Shown: in pieces, positions 38,023 through 49,600 of the stretch | Numbering within the stretch: position 1 is the first letter of the stretch | How the letters are laid out: every line of letters begins with the position of its first letter | NCBI GenBank assembly: GCA_965153455.1 | Contig: OZ234497.1 | Location: 11,408,001-11,472,000 of the forward strand | DNA length: 64,000 bases | From: Sphagnum compactum | Lineage: Eukaryota > Bryophyta > Sphagnopsida > Sphagnales | Direction of reading: 5' to 3' | Translations under genes and position numbers: made by a program | Notes under the pieces: model-generated | The model's input: only the letters and a program-made list of their open reading frames with translations | Databases searched by the model: none | Told to the model about the DNA's origin: nothing

Positions 38023-38169
38023 AAAACCTTCTTAAAAAAAAACCATAGGAACAAAACTTAGGTCCAAGTCTCTTCTCTCATATTAGAGGACATTGGCACC
38101 ACTATGGTTAAAGGTTCCATAGGGTGGTAAGGGTGTAGGGCCCCCAAAAGTTTGTTCATTAAGATTGAT

Positions 38170-38181
38170 GGGGGGGGGGGG
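38170..38181 (+). repeat. Poly-G, 12 bases
   Basis: Uninterrupted G12 in AT-rich DNA, 150 bases from the C12 tract and therefore able to pair with it. Confidence 0.95.
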
Positions 38182-38985
38182 CTTTGTACTAAAAATTGAC
38201 ACTACTAGGTACCCTACCACCTAAAATAAATCTTTTGCCAAAAGGAAATTAAATCATAAGCTTTAGATGCTGTGTGAAAAGTGGCACATTTTGTATATCC
38301 ATCTATATATAATGTTGAATAAAAATAGAATCATTCAAAAAAGTCACATTTTATTATTGCCTTCAAAAAAAGATCTAAATAGGGATTGAGTAGTAATGAT
38401 TATGGGATTTGAGAAACTGATGAAGAGGGAAAAATCATTTAAAAAGGAAAAATATCAAATAGGATAAGGGACAATATTCAATATCCAATAGGAGTGAAGT
38501 TTTAGGTCGTAATGTACCGATTTAGGCCGTTCTGACCAGTAGTAGCTCCCTACGATATATGCCTACCAATAGGCTGTCTCAGGGTTTTTTTAAATTATTT
38601 AATTATTTATCTTTTTTTTAAAAAAATTTAAAATTGTGATGGAGCTGAAAGTGGCCATCATCAATCAGATTTAGCCATATTTGGCGATTAAATTTTTTTG
38701 AATTTTCTTTTTTCGAGTTCATTCTTCTATATTTTTGGCTTACCAACTACTGGAACGTAGTTTAAAAGTTAGAATCTGGCAAATCGAGATTTGGCGACTT
38801 AAATTTTCAAAAAACATATATTTTCGCCATTAAAAAAAATCGCCAAAAAAATCACTGGTGGTGGCTGTAGTCAGCCTACTTTCCCCCATCCCGACAAAGC
38901 TAAACTGTAGCGTATAGCATTTAATAGGTACCTACTAGCCTAGTCTAGGAGACTGTTCTGTAGACCCCACCTCCTCCCATCCTTC
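38182..38985. other. AT-rich region upstream of the SBP gene
   Basis: No gene seen. It should hold the promoter of the SBP gene if transcription begins near 38990, but no convincing TATA box lies at the expected distance. TTTGGCGA/TCGCCA motifs beside T/A runs occur at 38681, 38788 and 38825-38850; similar motifs recur near 20800, 24308, 30072 and 47195. Confidence 0.4.
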
Positions 38986-38989
38986 CTTG

Positions 38990-39119
38990 CTTGTCGCGCG
39001 CGCGCAAGAGCGAGTGCGAGAGAGAGAGAGAGAGAGAGAGCGCGCTGTGCGCGCACGAGAAGATGCAGTGGTAGAGGCGGCCGCGAATCTGGATGTCGAG
39101 GCTTGGTGTGCTTTACAGA
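38990..39119 (+). promoter_or_regulatory. GC/GA-rich start region of the SBP gene, probable first leader exon
   Basis: An alternating CG tract (38995-39005), a (GA)11 run (39018-39040) and a second CG-rich block (39041-39055) mark a sharp change from AT-rich DNA. GA repeats in plant leaders can be bound by GAGA-binding BPC proteins. A strong splice-donor-like GTGAGTACT lies at 39120, which would make 38990-39119 a short leader exon. Transcription start and splicing are inferred from composition and motifs only. Confidence 0.4.
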
Positions 39120-41768
39120 GTGAGTACTGTACCCCAACAATTTGACTGCTTCAATATATTGAGCTTCTCTCTGTCTCTCTTTTTCCTTTTTTCTTTTCTT
39201 GCCAACTTTTTCGGACTCCATTTGCTTGTTTTCATTGTCTGCTTTCTTCTCTTCTCTTGCACGTTTTGTTGATGTCGGAGTGTTTTTGGTGCGTTATTGT
39301 TGTAATATAAGTATTGAGAGCTGCGGAAGTTTGTTAAAAGGTCATTAGCAAGGAGCTTGTGGTGGTGATTTCGAATGAAGCGGGCGGGTGGCCGGGCAGA
39401 TCATGCAGGGCGGTGTAAAGTTGCTGCAGAAGACGGACGTCCCAAGCTAAAAACTGGAACAGGAGGCGTTGATCTGCTTGCTGTTTGGTGTCTGGCTGCC
39501 GTTGCTGCTGCCGCTGGACGTGTCTACTTTCTGCTCCTAGAGGTAAATTTCTACTGGAACGTTGTTTTATGGCGAGGTGTTGTTAGTAGCAGAGAGCGAT
39601 CCTGTTGCATATCTCTGCTGATCGACTCTGTTGCGAGAGCTAGTCTGATCTGATTACTGTAGCAAATCGAGGATCCTCCAGTTGGAACAATATTGAAGGT
39701 TGTCCGATGCGTGAACTCGCGAATAGTTTCAAGTCTGAATCTAGGCTAGGAAGAGCAGCAGGGTGAAGTCCAGCTGTGTATGTGTATGCATTGAAGGACG
39801 GAGTGAGCGTTTCAGCTTTGTCAGACTCAAAAGCCGACGCGCCTCGGAAGAACATTGATCATCAGTCCGTGATCAGGAGAGAGGCGAGAGAGAGCAGGTC
39901 AAACGTGAAGAAGGTGACGCTGGGGCCTTCTTCTTCAAGAGTTGACAAGGATAAATTGAGGGAAAAAGTCTTGTCACTGGGATCTGCAATGGCTATGCTC
40001 ATGCACGACGTAATCGCCTGGGATATAGTGAGTCCCCATGCCACACATTGACTCTGCTTAAGACCAAGAAGAAGCTCAGTCACTGAACAAACCAGACGCA
40101 AAGCAGCACTGTAACCAATGCGAACCATAAGCGGTCTCATGAAGGGGCAAATGCTGGTTGGGACTTGAGCAGCAGGGAATACCAGGTGTGGAATGTTGGG
40201 AGCTTTGAGCTGTGGTACCTAGCAGAAACCCCATGTCCTTGGAAATCGCTAAGGACATGAGTATGCCTACTTTTTTGATAGAGGATCAGGAGTCCATGAA
40301 GGCAGAAAATAAGTTTCTGTCATCACACTCTCCCATTACATGAGCATGGTGATCCTCCTGCACCACCACCTGGCACTAGATTCCTGGTGTTCCTGCAGCA
40401 GCTGGTAACAAGCTTCAGTAAGAGGAGGACTCAGTCATGTATGCATCATGCTGTGAACTTTGCTACTGGGCATGTTCTGCTGCCATGTTCCAAACTGAAT
40501 TCCAGGAAGGTACGCCAATCTGTTGTATGAGCAGTATGCATCATTGCATTTCCCCTTTTGCTGCTGCAGTTGTGAGATTCAAGCCCATTGAGACAGACAT
40601 ATCAGAGACTAATCTATGCTGATCATCATGTGCTGCAGAATTACAATTGTAGAGATCTTTGTTGTGAAGCATGTTGAGCACACCATTGCAGAGCTTTCAG
40701 AGCACAAGTGGAGATCATCAGCCAGAGTCTCTTATTGATTCGTGAACATTACTGTGAGCTGGAAAAGAATCAAAACAACGTCAATGCACCGCTGCATACA
40801 TTTCTTCCTTAGCCAAATAAACAAGCAGCACTTTCTGGTGGCTGGGCATCTCTTTCTCCTTCACTTGCTTATTCTTCTCTCATTGCCCCCTCCTGCTCAG
40901 TTGCAATCACAACACCAGCTTCACCTTCTTTTGCCAAAGGACATGGAGGGGGAAACTGTCCAACATATGACATGTTGGTACAAACAGTTGAAAAGAAGGG
41001 ACTCAAAGCTTCAGAATCCAACCTCTTTATGTGGAGCCAGTTATATACCTGGAGAACTCATGTGAACCCAATATCACTGGCAGATCAACAGTGACAGTAA
41101 TCAAGTTTCCTTGCTCTGCAGCTTGTAGTTGCTGCACTAGGAATCAATGGTTTGCACCACTTCCTCTAGCACAGGTCCAAGCTCATTGTGTTGGACACAG
41201 AGAGAAACCTCAATGACATGTACAAAAGAGGTCAACTTCATGTGCAATGACTACCTAAATTGCAGCTGTGCAGAGTGTTACTGCTATTGTCCTAGCCCAT
41301 GATGGCACCCCAAGAGGGTCCATTGTCAAAGTCATAGCGGTTCAGTGCTTCTAAAAATACAGGTGCACAACTTGGTTCAATCTTCCGAGCAAGCTATGGA
41401 AGTTTCCTTCTTTGCTTGAAGTGCAGCCAGGGGTTGATCAGGTGCCACTCCATAGAACCAGAATGTTCAACAAGTTTTCTAAGCAGTTCTAGTAGTTCAA
41501 TCTTTGTTAAGTCTTGAGGTTTTGCTTTAGGTGTTCCTGAGCATTATGAAATCTCAACTACCTAGGCATCCTCTGAAGCCACAGCATGTCACCCATCCTG
41601 GTTACTGGAAAAGCATTGCATAGGTCCTGCTTGCTTGACCCATTTTGCTGGATTGCTCATTACCAGTGGTAATGATCATCAGATCATTCAGTGAACTGAT
41701 CCAAGTTGAAGAAAATTTTCTGAACTCTTGGATTTCAATATTTTGAGATTTCTGCCCTTGGTGTGGGC
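39120..41768 (+). other. Long leader region upstream of the SBP coding start
   Basis: About 2.7 kb of balanced-composition, non-repetitive sequence lies between the GC/GA-rich block and the coding region. It holds many ATG codons and short open frames, and donor-like sites at 39120 (GTGAGTACT) and 40028 (GTGAGTCCC). An acceptor-like site with a T-rich tract precedes 41816 (TTTTTTTGGATCAG). It could be one large leader intron, several introns or an unusually long 5' UTR; sequence alone does not decide. Translating it in all forward frames gave no SBP-like or other domain. Confidence 0.4.
39776..40051 (+). CDS. Uncharacterised open frame in the leader region (uncertain)
   Basis: A 91-codon frame opens at 39776 with a GTG and has no domain I recognise. 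It is charged in the middle (RREARESRSNVKKV, then KDKLREKVLS) and ends in a short hydrophobic stretch. It runs into a strong splice-donor-like GTGAGT at 40028-40033, so if coding it might stop being exon there after the Asp-Ile codons. It could be an upstream open reading frame of the SBP transcript, part of an N-terminal exon, or chance. The lack of an ATG at its start lowers confidence. Confidence 0.2.
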   Translation: MYVYALKDGVSVSALSDSKADAPRKNIDHQSVIRREARESRSNVKKVTLGPSSSRVDKDKLREKVLSLGSAMAMLMHDVIAWDIVSPHATH

Positions 41769-41788
41769 GTGTTCTCTCTCTTCTGTCA
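41769..41788 (+). promoter_or_regulatory. miR156 target-like site upstream of the SBP start codon
   Basis: GTGTTCTCTCTCTTCTGTCA differs by one base (T for C at position 4) from the standard SPL target GTGCTCTCTCTCTTCTGTCA. Against the canonical miR156 sequence, which I know from the family, it gives 18 Watson-Crick pairs, one G:U wobble and one U:U mismatch, the latter at the same place as in standard SPL sites; positions 10-11 are paired. It lies 98 bases before the proposed ATG, whereas family sites are in the coding region or 3' UTR. One frame through it reads V-L-S-L-L-S, the peptide usually encoded by the site with Val for Ala, but that frame is closed at 41744. If 39120-41815 is an intron, the site would not be in mature mRNA. 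Confidence 0.7.
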
Positions 41789-41880
41789 AAGTGCCGATTT
41801 ATTTTTTTGGATCAGCAAGGGCTGATCTAGAATTCTAATTCTCTTCGAGAATCGTACTCCAAGTTCCTTCTCACTGGTGC

Positions 41881-41889
41881 ATGGGATGA
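41881..41889 (+). CDS. Minimal upstream ORF (Met-Gly-stop) overlapping the main ATG
   Basis: ATG GGA TGA is the first ATG of this block. Its TGA at 41887-41889 overlaps the proposed main start (ATG at 41886-41888) as ATGA. Such a stop-start overlap could allow reinitiation or leaky scanning. Whether the ribosome meets it depends on where the mRNA begins. Confidence 0.4.
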   Translation: MG

Positions 41890-44800
41890 ACTCTTCTGCA
41901 AATACTAGCAATCTGCAAGGTGATCCCAACTGGGCAACAGTGAACTGGGACCAATCTGGTGCAACTGGCAGCCTTGATCAAACCACATGCCAGTACACAG
42001 CCAACCGCCCCGAGTGGTTGGACTGTGATCCAATGATTCTAGCACAGCATCCAGGAAGTGGATGCTCCAGTGATTGTGGTGATGGAGACTGCAAGAACCA
42101 TCTTACTCATGCTGGTGAGCTCCAAGAATTTGCAAAGAACTTGAGTTCTAAAATCAACATGCAGTCTTTTTGTCCATGTTTGCAACATGAACTTGGTGGG
42201 GATATGATGATCAATGTGAGCTTCCAGCATGGAGGTGAAGTGCAGAAGCAAGTGCAGTAATTTGGGATTGCATGATCATGTATAATTTCTCACTCTGTGG
42301 ATGCTTCAGGCACAGTCTCAAGCCTAAGGGCATACAACATGCTTTCAGCAAGGCTGCCACCCAACTTCACACAGACTTCTATGGGGACTTTTAATTCTGC
42401 TGCAATGTGGAACTATGCAGCTGTGGGTACCTCAGGCAACATTTCAACACCATCAGCAACTCATACCGTCCTTGGATCATCAGACATCCCAGGACTTGCA
42501 GCTACTGGTAGGGCTGGGCTCCATGGTGATCTTCAAAGCTCTTTCCATCATCAGCAGCACCAAGAGTTCTATGCTGGCATGCAGCAGGATCATCATATGG
42601 TGAAGAGAGAGGATATAAGTCACTGCTATACAGGGCTTTCTATGAATGGTGTGAGGACCCAACAAAATGTACGTCCATATCCTGATCTCATGTTGTGGTC
42701 ATAATGTACAGTTCAGCTGATCTCAGGCCAAATGAATCTCACAAATTGGTCATCTACTAATCTTGGCTTCTCAAAAGCTGACCAGGACTGCTTTCTGTTT
42801 TCTGGAGTTTTCTCAAGTCCAGTGCAAACTTTGCAGGTCACTGATGGTTATGGTACTCCCCTAGGACTCAACCTTGGTGTACGCACCTACTTTTCCATGG
42901 ATGACAATGTTGTGGGGCAACTTGGGAAGAGACACCAAGCAGGTTCTCCTGGGTCACGAGTCCCCATGTGCCAGGCAGAGGGTTGTAAGGCGGATCTCAG
43001 CACAGCCAAGCACTACCATCGTCGCCATAAAGTGTGCGAGCTTCACTCAAAGGCCCCCAATGTTGTGGCTTCTGGTCATCCTCAGAGGTTTTGCCAGCAG
43101 TGCAGCAGGTATTTTGTCATAATTAGCAACTATATATTACAACTTTGTTAAAAAAAAAGATATGATTCCTGTAGAGATCAGAGTCTTCTGCTCGGTCTTA
43201 CACATGTTCTACCCATAAGAGATTTTTTTGTATGGTAACTGCTTGCTAGTAGTTATGCCAGTTCCAAGAACAAGGCCAAACATCTTCACCATAGCAAATT
43301 CCGTACTTGTGCATCTCAAGGTGATATATGCTTTATTCTGAAAGACTCTGGTTGTGTTTTTCTCTGCACATGATACCTTCTGTAAACAGATTCCACTTCC
43401 TTGGTGAGTTTGACAATGGGAAACGGAGCTGTAGGAAGCGGCTAGCAGACCACAATAGACGGCGCCGCAAGCCACAGCCATGTGCTTCAACCTCTGAAAC
43501 AATAGCTGAATGCATGGGGATGAAGGGTGAAGAGGGTGATCCCTCAGCTTCTCATGCTACCGGTGAGTGATACATACTCTGAGTCAAGTGTAATCAGAGT
43601 TTAACATGTAGCCTAAGGCATTTTCCTCTTCTGATGGAATTTCCTGCCCTTCACAGCACCTGCTGCTGGTCTGTGAAGTGACATCACAAGCACAATTTGA
43701 TGTGAACCATTCTATTTGTGTCAACAACCATTTGCCTGAGAAATGATCTGCCACTTTGTCATGGAGCAGATCGAAAGTCAATGCTCTTGAAAAAGTCCGG
43801 GTCTCCAAGCTCAGCCTCACTTGAAGAATCTGATGAACAGCCTGGATCTGCTGGAAATAAGCTGCAATTGCACACTTCTGGTGCAACATTGGGAAGAGCT
43901 CCTGGGGAGGATCAGCACTCAACTCAGTCTGTGATGCGGATGGCTTCTCAACCCATGAGGAGTTCAGAGGCACAAAGTAAGTTACTACCTGCAATGTCAA
44001 CTTCCCCACCGGCCCCTCCAATGCCACATAATGCAGAGCAGCATCAGCTGCCAATGATGACAGGGACAGCCAACCATTCCCAAGGTGCCACAGTATACCA
44101 ACAGTATTTGCAGGTATGTAATTGCTACAGTGCTGGTGCTAAAAACATATTTAAATCAGTGTCTTTCTTGCAGTTTTGGATTGAGCCATGTACAAAGAGG
44201 TGTAGTTCATTCGTAGCATTCTGTTTGAAGCAATTTGTAATTTGCCACCATCCAGAATCCAGATTTGTTTCTGAGAGCTACTGATCTCATGCTGGTTGCA
44301 GGGATTTAACCCGGGCCAGTCTGGCCCGTGCCTTTCTCTTTCTTCCCTTGGAGGGCAAGGCCACCAACCTCAGTCTCATGGACAGCCCATGCCAGGACAG
44401 ACTTACAAGGGGATAGATGCACCTGTTCCATGGATAAAGATCATAACCTCACAGGCTTCAGACCTGGACCAGGTTGTAGGAAGGCCAGGGGTTCTGAATC
44501 TTCAGCATCTCATTGACTCTAAAATTGGGCAGTCTCCCCATCAGAGTATCACTTCAGCTGCAGCCAACTCAAACACTCGGGTACCAGAAATCACCTCCAT
44601 TCTTGGCACTTGGGAATGGACCTGGATGCATTGTCTTCTGTTCATACAAGTCTGATTATCTTTTCTACTTTACTTTCCTTTGTGTATTTTTAGAATGCAG
44701 CTTTCTTGAGAACCCATGCAATGAAACTTCAAAATGACTCAAAGAAACCCGAGCAAAAGCTGCTTTGTTTTGTTCAGAAATGGACTGATTACCTACATTG

Positions 44801-45299
44801 TTTGTGAAGTTCTCGTTTTCACAGGTGGGTGAATAATGGGTTGCAGGATCCTGATGCTCAGGTGTTTCCCCCAAATGACCAGAATCTTTTACCACTGCAG
44901 ATCTCATCTGGAGACATAACTGGCTCAGAATGGACGCTTCGAAGTCTGACTGGAGAACAAAATCCTGGTGGTGAGCCAAATCATTTTGGGCCATCATCAC
45001 ACCTACTTCGGCTATCTGGAAGTGGTCAATTGGAAGGCCAGCAAATCCTTGAAACTTCTACACTGTGGGCAGCAGAGGGTAGCAATTCTGGTAAGTCTCA
45101 AAGTGCCCAAAATGCCCAGGATGGACAGACCCCCATGGAGGTTTTGCAGCAACACAATACAGGGACTGGATCTGGTAGAGACCACAGCACCCTGACTCTT
45201 GGTAGTGCTGGGGGCCTCAATTTGAAGTACCATGAGCTCCACATTCTCAGACCATTTGGGACATCCTCCATCTATGATTCACATCAGGCTCCTTTGTAA
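41886..45299 (+). CDS. SPL: SBP-box transcription factor (SQUAMOSA promoter-binding-like)
   Basis: A nuclear DNA-binding protein; family members bind GTAC-core sites and control phase change and organ development. Seven-exon model: 41886-42234, 42310-42648, 42727-43108, 43390-43562, 43770-44113, 44302-44580, 44847-45299 (2319 nt, 772 residues). The SBP domain is about residues 310-387. Zinc site 1 is C311, C316, C333 and H336; site 2 is C352, C355, H359 and C371; all are present. The bipartite nuclear signal is at about 368-384 (KRSC..RRRRK). [10 protein letters not shown] just upstream matches the family GLKLGKRTYF motif. The GT..AG intron 43109-43389 splits the domain at the conserved place between CQQCSR and FHFL. 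The N-terminal half is Gln/His/Ser-rich and the end is IYDSHQAPL. No ankyrin region is seen. Exons 3-5 are firm. The first two introns (75 and 78 nt), the exon 5 acceptor (43770 or 43767) and the exon 6/7 junction (44580 or 44649, to 44825 or 44847) are uncertain. Confidence 0.85.
43109..43389 (+). other. Conserved SBP-domain intron
   Basis: A 281-nt intron with donor GTATTTTG and acceptor TCTGTAAACAG. It interrupts the arginine codon after CQQCS, the position shared by nearly all plant SBP-box genes. Splicing joins the two halves of the second zinc site in frame. Confidence 0.93.
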
Positions 45300-46246
45300 G
45301 CCACAATACACACAATTCCATGATTCTTATTGTTTTTGTTATGCTCCCCTCTCCATCTCATGTGTCCATGTCTACCCTTCTGTTAGACTTGACATCAGTT
45401 GCATCTCCAGTATTCATGAGCTATCAGGATCCATAGCTCTTGCTCCTTGCTAAGTGTTCTAAAGAGAGTGCCCCCCATGTGTTTGGGTGTTGCAGCAGTA
45501 CTCAGTTTTCATCTGATCATATGGTGTGAACCAAAAAATGGGGATTTTGCTTCCTCAAAGAGGCAGTATGTGCACACTTCTGGGAAGAAGTTTAACAATC
45601 TTGTCTTACAAGCTGCTTCATGCTGTGTACCGGGGAAGGAATTTAGTCACATTGCTTGAATGACAAACTTATAGCTAGCTGAAGATTCAGACATCAATTC
45701 CCCACAGAAACTTTTGGTGCATTTGAACTGTGAGGAAGGATTATATGTGCTTGTAGTCAAGAAATCACTTGTGGCTTCCTATATATGCTTATTGATATGC
45801 TTCCCTTGAACCTATTATATCATAACAAATGTTGATTATCCCCTACACCTGACAACCAAGTGCTCCTTTTGACATCTACATTCAGAGCAGGCTTTCTTTG
45901 TTTTTGGCAGTTCCTCTGCATCTTATGAAATTTTACCTTCCAACTCTTTTTTAAACCGTCTTAACTGTGCACCTCTGTAATACTTAGATGGTGTATAAGT
46001 CCTTTAAAGCTTTGTAACTGTTTCCAAGAATGCAAGGTGCCTACCTATATGCATAAATGGTGGTTATCACCCAACAAATATTAATAACCTGACTGGCACC
46101 AAAAAAATTGATATTGGTATTGATATTCTAAGCAGCACCCATACAATTGATATTTTACAATTAGGCACTATATTAAATAATGAAGCTAATTTGCTTGAGA
46201 GTCTTTCAGATTTTTGGCATGGCAGATAGGTTAACTCATAAATAAA
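45300..46246 (+). other. 3' untranslated/downstream region of the SPL gene
   Basis: After the TAA at 45297-45299 no further SBP-family coding sequence is seen. A canonical AATAAA lies at 46241-46246, with weaker variants such as CATAAA near 46052. No second miR156-like site was found between the stop codon and 46.2 kb. Confidence 0.4.
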
Positions 46247-46269
46247 CATTGTGAAACCCTAAACCCACT

Positions 46270-46600
46270 TTTAATGAGGAAAATGTAATATCCCTCCTCT
46301 TTTCTCGGAGGGATGTTCAAAAATTATATAGGTACCAATGTTGTATAGGTACATAAGGACCAACCTCGATATTTATAATATTGAAATGTATATTGGTCTG
46401 GACCAATCTTGCATCACTAATACCAACCTTACACAAGTACCAAAACTATTAAGGACCTAACATAATACCAACCTAATATCAACATTCAAGCAGTCTCAAT
46501 ACCAAGTATGAATCTACTAATATTATATTGCCATACAAGGACCAACTTGGGTATATAATATTGGTATGTATATTGGTATGGAAGGACATAGGCATCACTT
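46270..46600 (+). repeat. Degenerate ACCAA/TTGGT repeat
   Basis: Repeated ACCAACCT, ATATTGGTAT and TACCAA motifs. The block AAGGACCAAC..ATATTGGTMTGGA occurs twice (about 46350-46403 and 46537-46583). The motifs are complementary, so the region can fold on itself. Confidence 0.55.
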
Positions 46601-49600
46601 TGGAGCCCTGAGCTACTGTGAAGTTCAAACATTCACACCTGCCCTTTCAATATTCAACATGGAAGAGCGGATGGTCAGAAATTTGTGCACTCACAATTGA
46701 GCAAAGCCAAAGCGCCACCAGCCCATACTTTTTTCTTTGTGCCCATAACTGAGATTGGTGGTACACCTACTACTCACGCAGGCGCGTGGATTGTTGTGTA
46801 CAGCTAGCTAGCTGCGCACTGGCAGTGGCGCAACCGACTTCCTGCCCACACACCAGTGCTTGAGGTTTGTTGTGGATTTGATTGTGTATTCCACACAATT
46901 CCCCAAAAACTTCAGCCTTACTGTTGCTTTGTTTGCAGCTGGCCAACCAATTTCAACTTATTAGCAACGCACCACTTGACAACAGTGTAAGTCAAGTGAA
47001 GTGGTGCAAAACTTGACTGACTCCTGGGATCCGAAGTCCCAGAATCGGCCCAATTGAGAGAGGTCCTTACCCATGATAAAGATCTCATAGAAATTTGGAG
47101 CAGCTGTGATTTTTGTGTGAGAAGGAGAAGAGAGAACCTTACACATGAGCCTCAATTTGTGTTGTTTCTGAAAAGAATTTTCCAAGTTGTGAAATTTCGC
47201 CACCAAAAAAAAAAAACACTAATTTCCAAGTGGCCAAAACCATAATGAGTGGTAAAATTTATTTAAATGGTGTAGCACTTTATTCAGTTCACTTGTTTGG
47301 GTTCATGAGTGAGGATGAAAGAGGAATTAACAATTCACCTTCTATTGATTGTTTCTTTTTTTTTTTGGGTGATAAAGCGCCAAAAGGTGACACTAAGTCA
47401 AATTTTCTGGGCGAAATTTCCCTTTTTTTATTTTGAAAAAATTCATCAAATATATTTTTCCCCCCTTTTTTTTCTTTAATTGGGGAGCATGACATCACAG
47501 GTCCGTCTTATGGCTATTGTTTAAATGGTCCTGTACAAAAGTGTGGCCAATTAAGTCTGTGAAAATCTGTCTGTTGATGCTTGCCAATCTGTTACACTAC
47601 AAAACTATAAAAAAATAAAATTTAAAAATCATTACCTTGTATGTGCTAATACTGTAGTACCTACCTTGGCCACCACATGTCCGTTGAATAATTAAATAAT
47701 TTTGAAATTTTCATTTCAACAAATGGGAATATTCCTAAATATTCAATATTGTTGTCCTTCACAATATTTTTTGATTTGGAAGAGAAAATTTCAACATTTC
47801 TGAAAACAATATAATTAGTGTTGAATTGGCCAAGGTACTAAGGTAAGTAATGAAAGTGTCTCAAAGGGGGGGCTGCTGCTGGGCATACTCTAGGGTGCCA
47901 TCTTCTGTTGAGGCAAAACTTTTAATAAAGGGTAAGGCGGCCTCCATTGGCGCAGGGAAAAATTGTACCAAATTGTAGACACTTACTTGTCTTCCTCTTC
48001 TGTTTTAACTCTTGCAGACAAACAATTTCTCAGCATCAAAGCACAAAAGGCGAGCCCTTTTCCCCTCTACGTTTTCTTTCTTCTCCTTACGGAACGATTG
48101 GGTTGCTGTCGTTTCCTCTCTCAAAACCCTAAACAATTGCATACCTGCTGACAAAGCGAGGCACCAAGATAGCTGCAACTCTGATATGATGGGCTGGCTG
48201 GCTGGCCATGTTTGGAGCTTGTGAATGCTTTGGAGATGTAATCTGATGTCTTCCAAAAACCCACTGGCCGGGCCCCCAAAAGAGGGTCATGATTAGGTTT
48301 TTTTTGTTTTTTGGTAGATTGGAGGTGGTGTCACTCGTGAGGTCTAGCTAGCGTGTACACATGGGATCTTCTTCGCCTAGGAATTCCAACTTTGCTTAAG
48401 AATCCTAAGTTGATAATGGCTTTGAGATGGGTCATCACTCAAATTAACAATGTTGCAAAGGTGCATGGATCGCACTTCAAAAAGGAGGTTTTTTTTATCA
48501 CACCAACTTTGTTGCAAAGATGCCACCTCCAAAGGAATGCCAGACCTACGGTTTATGAAAGAGATTCTTAATCACCTTAGCTTCAATAGACATCAAAATT
48601 TTCACTTTTAAGTTTGGAAAAAATACATTGAAAGAACAAAAAATGGATTTTCTTTTTTTTGGCACCTATGGCCAAACAGTTTAGTTGGTAAGGGCCAAGT
48701 TTGGCCCTTTTAATGTGCTAAAAATTGTGTCAAATTTATATGGATTTAGATAGAAATATGTGGTAGCTGAATTATAACCTTGGGTTTCATTGCCATCCAA
48801 ATGCCCACCCATAAATTTCCAACTACCTTACCCTAAGGTTAGTTTTGTCATTACATAATTCTCAAAATAATGAAATGAAATTTTGTGAAAATATGAAGTT
48901 GACATGTTGAAAATCATCATAATTATCATAGGCTACACTCTGAATAATTTCATTAGTCATATCACAATATTATAGTAGATGATGGAAAATTGTATAATTT
49001 CAAAATTTAAAAATGAATTCATTTTTTTGAAAAATATAATTATTTGTTTTCTCAATGTGAAAACGGTTTCCTAGGCTACAATATTATGTTTTTGTTCGGT
49101 GTATGCAACAACAAATTATTCTCCCCTCCCTTGGAGACACAATACATGCATTGCAAAGTCTTTAATTATGTTTCTATGGCTCCACCTTAAGATCATCCAA
49201 AAAGGTGATAGAACATATAGAGTGTGACATTTTTTTCCTTTCATCCAACAATTGTAGGAGGGATTTGTCTATATTTATGCACGGGAATCAATACACCAAC
49301 TATAGTGGGTTGCCTAGTGTAAGAAACATCCATCATGTTGAAACCAAAACCACTTGTAATCTATATGTTAAATTACTATTTGACAACTATCAATCATAAA
49401 CACAAACAATGGATCCATGGTTTTTTTTCCATTAATTGTAAATAAACATTTATTTGTCTATGTGGATTCATTTAAATATAAACCGATTATCATTAATAGT
49501 TGCATTGGTAGGTCTTAGTTTGCATGGAGGTTGTGTACTCATTATTTTCAAGCAAAATAAGGTAAAACTTACAATGTGGAGAATACCCAAGGGTAGGAGA

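Noticed and set aside
41769-41815. Explaining the miR156-like site purely as a polypyrimidine tract before an acceptor at 41816
   Set aside because: Kept as a caveat, but rejected as the main reading because the non-pyrimidine bases (GTG at the start, GTCA at the end) also match the SPL site.
43657-43769. Acceptor CTTCACAG before 43657 for SPL exon 5
   Set aside because: It has the best-looking consensus but gives an in-frame TGA after six codons; 43770 or 43767 keeps the frame open.
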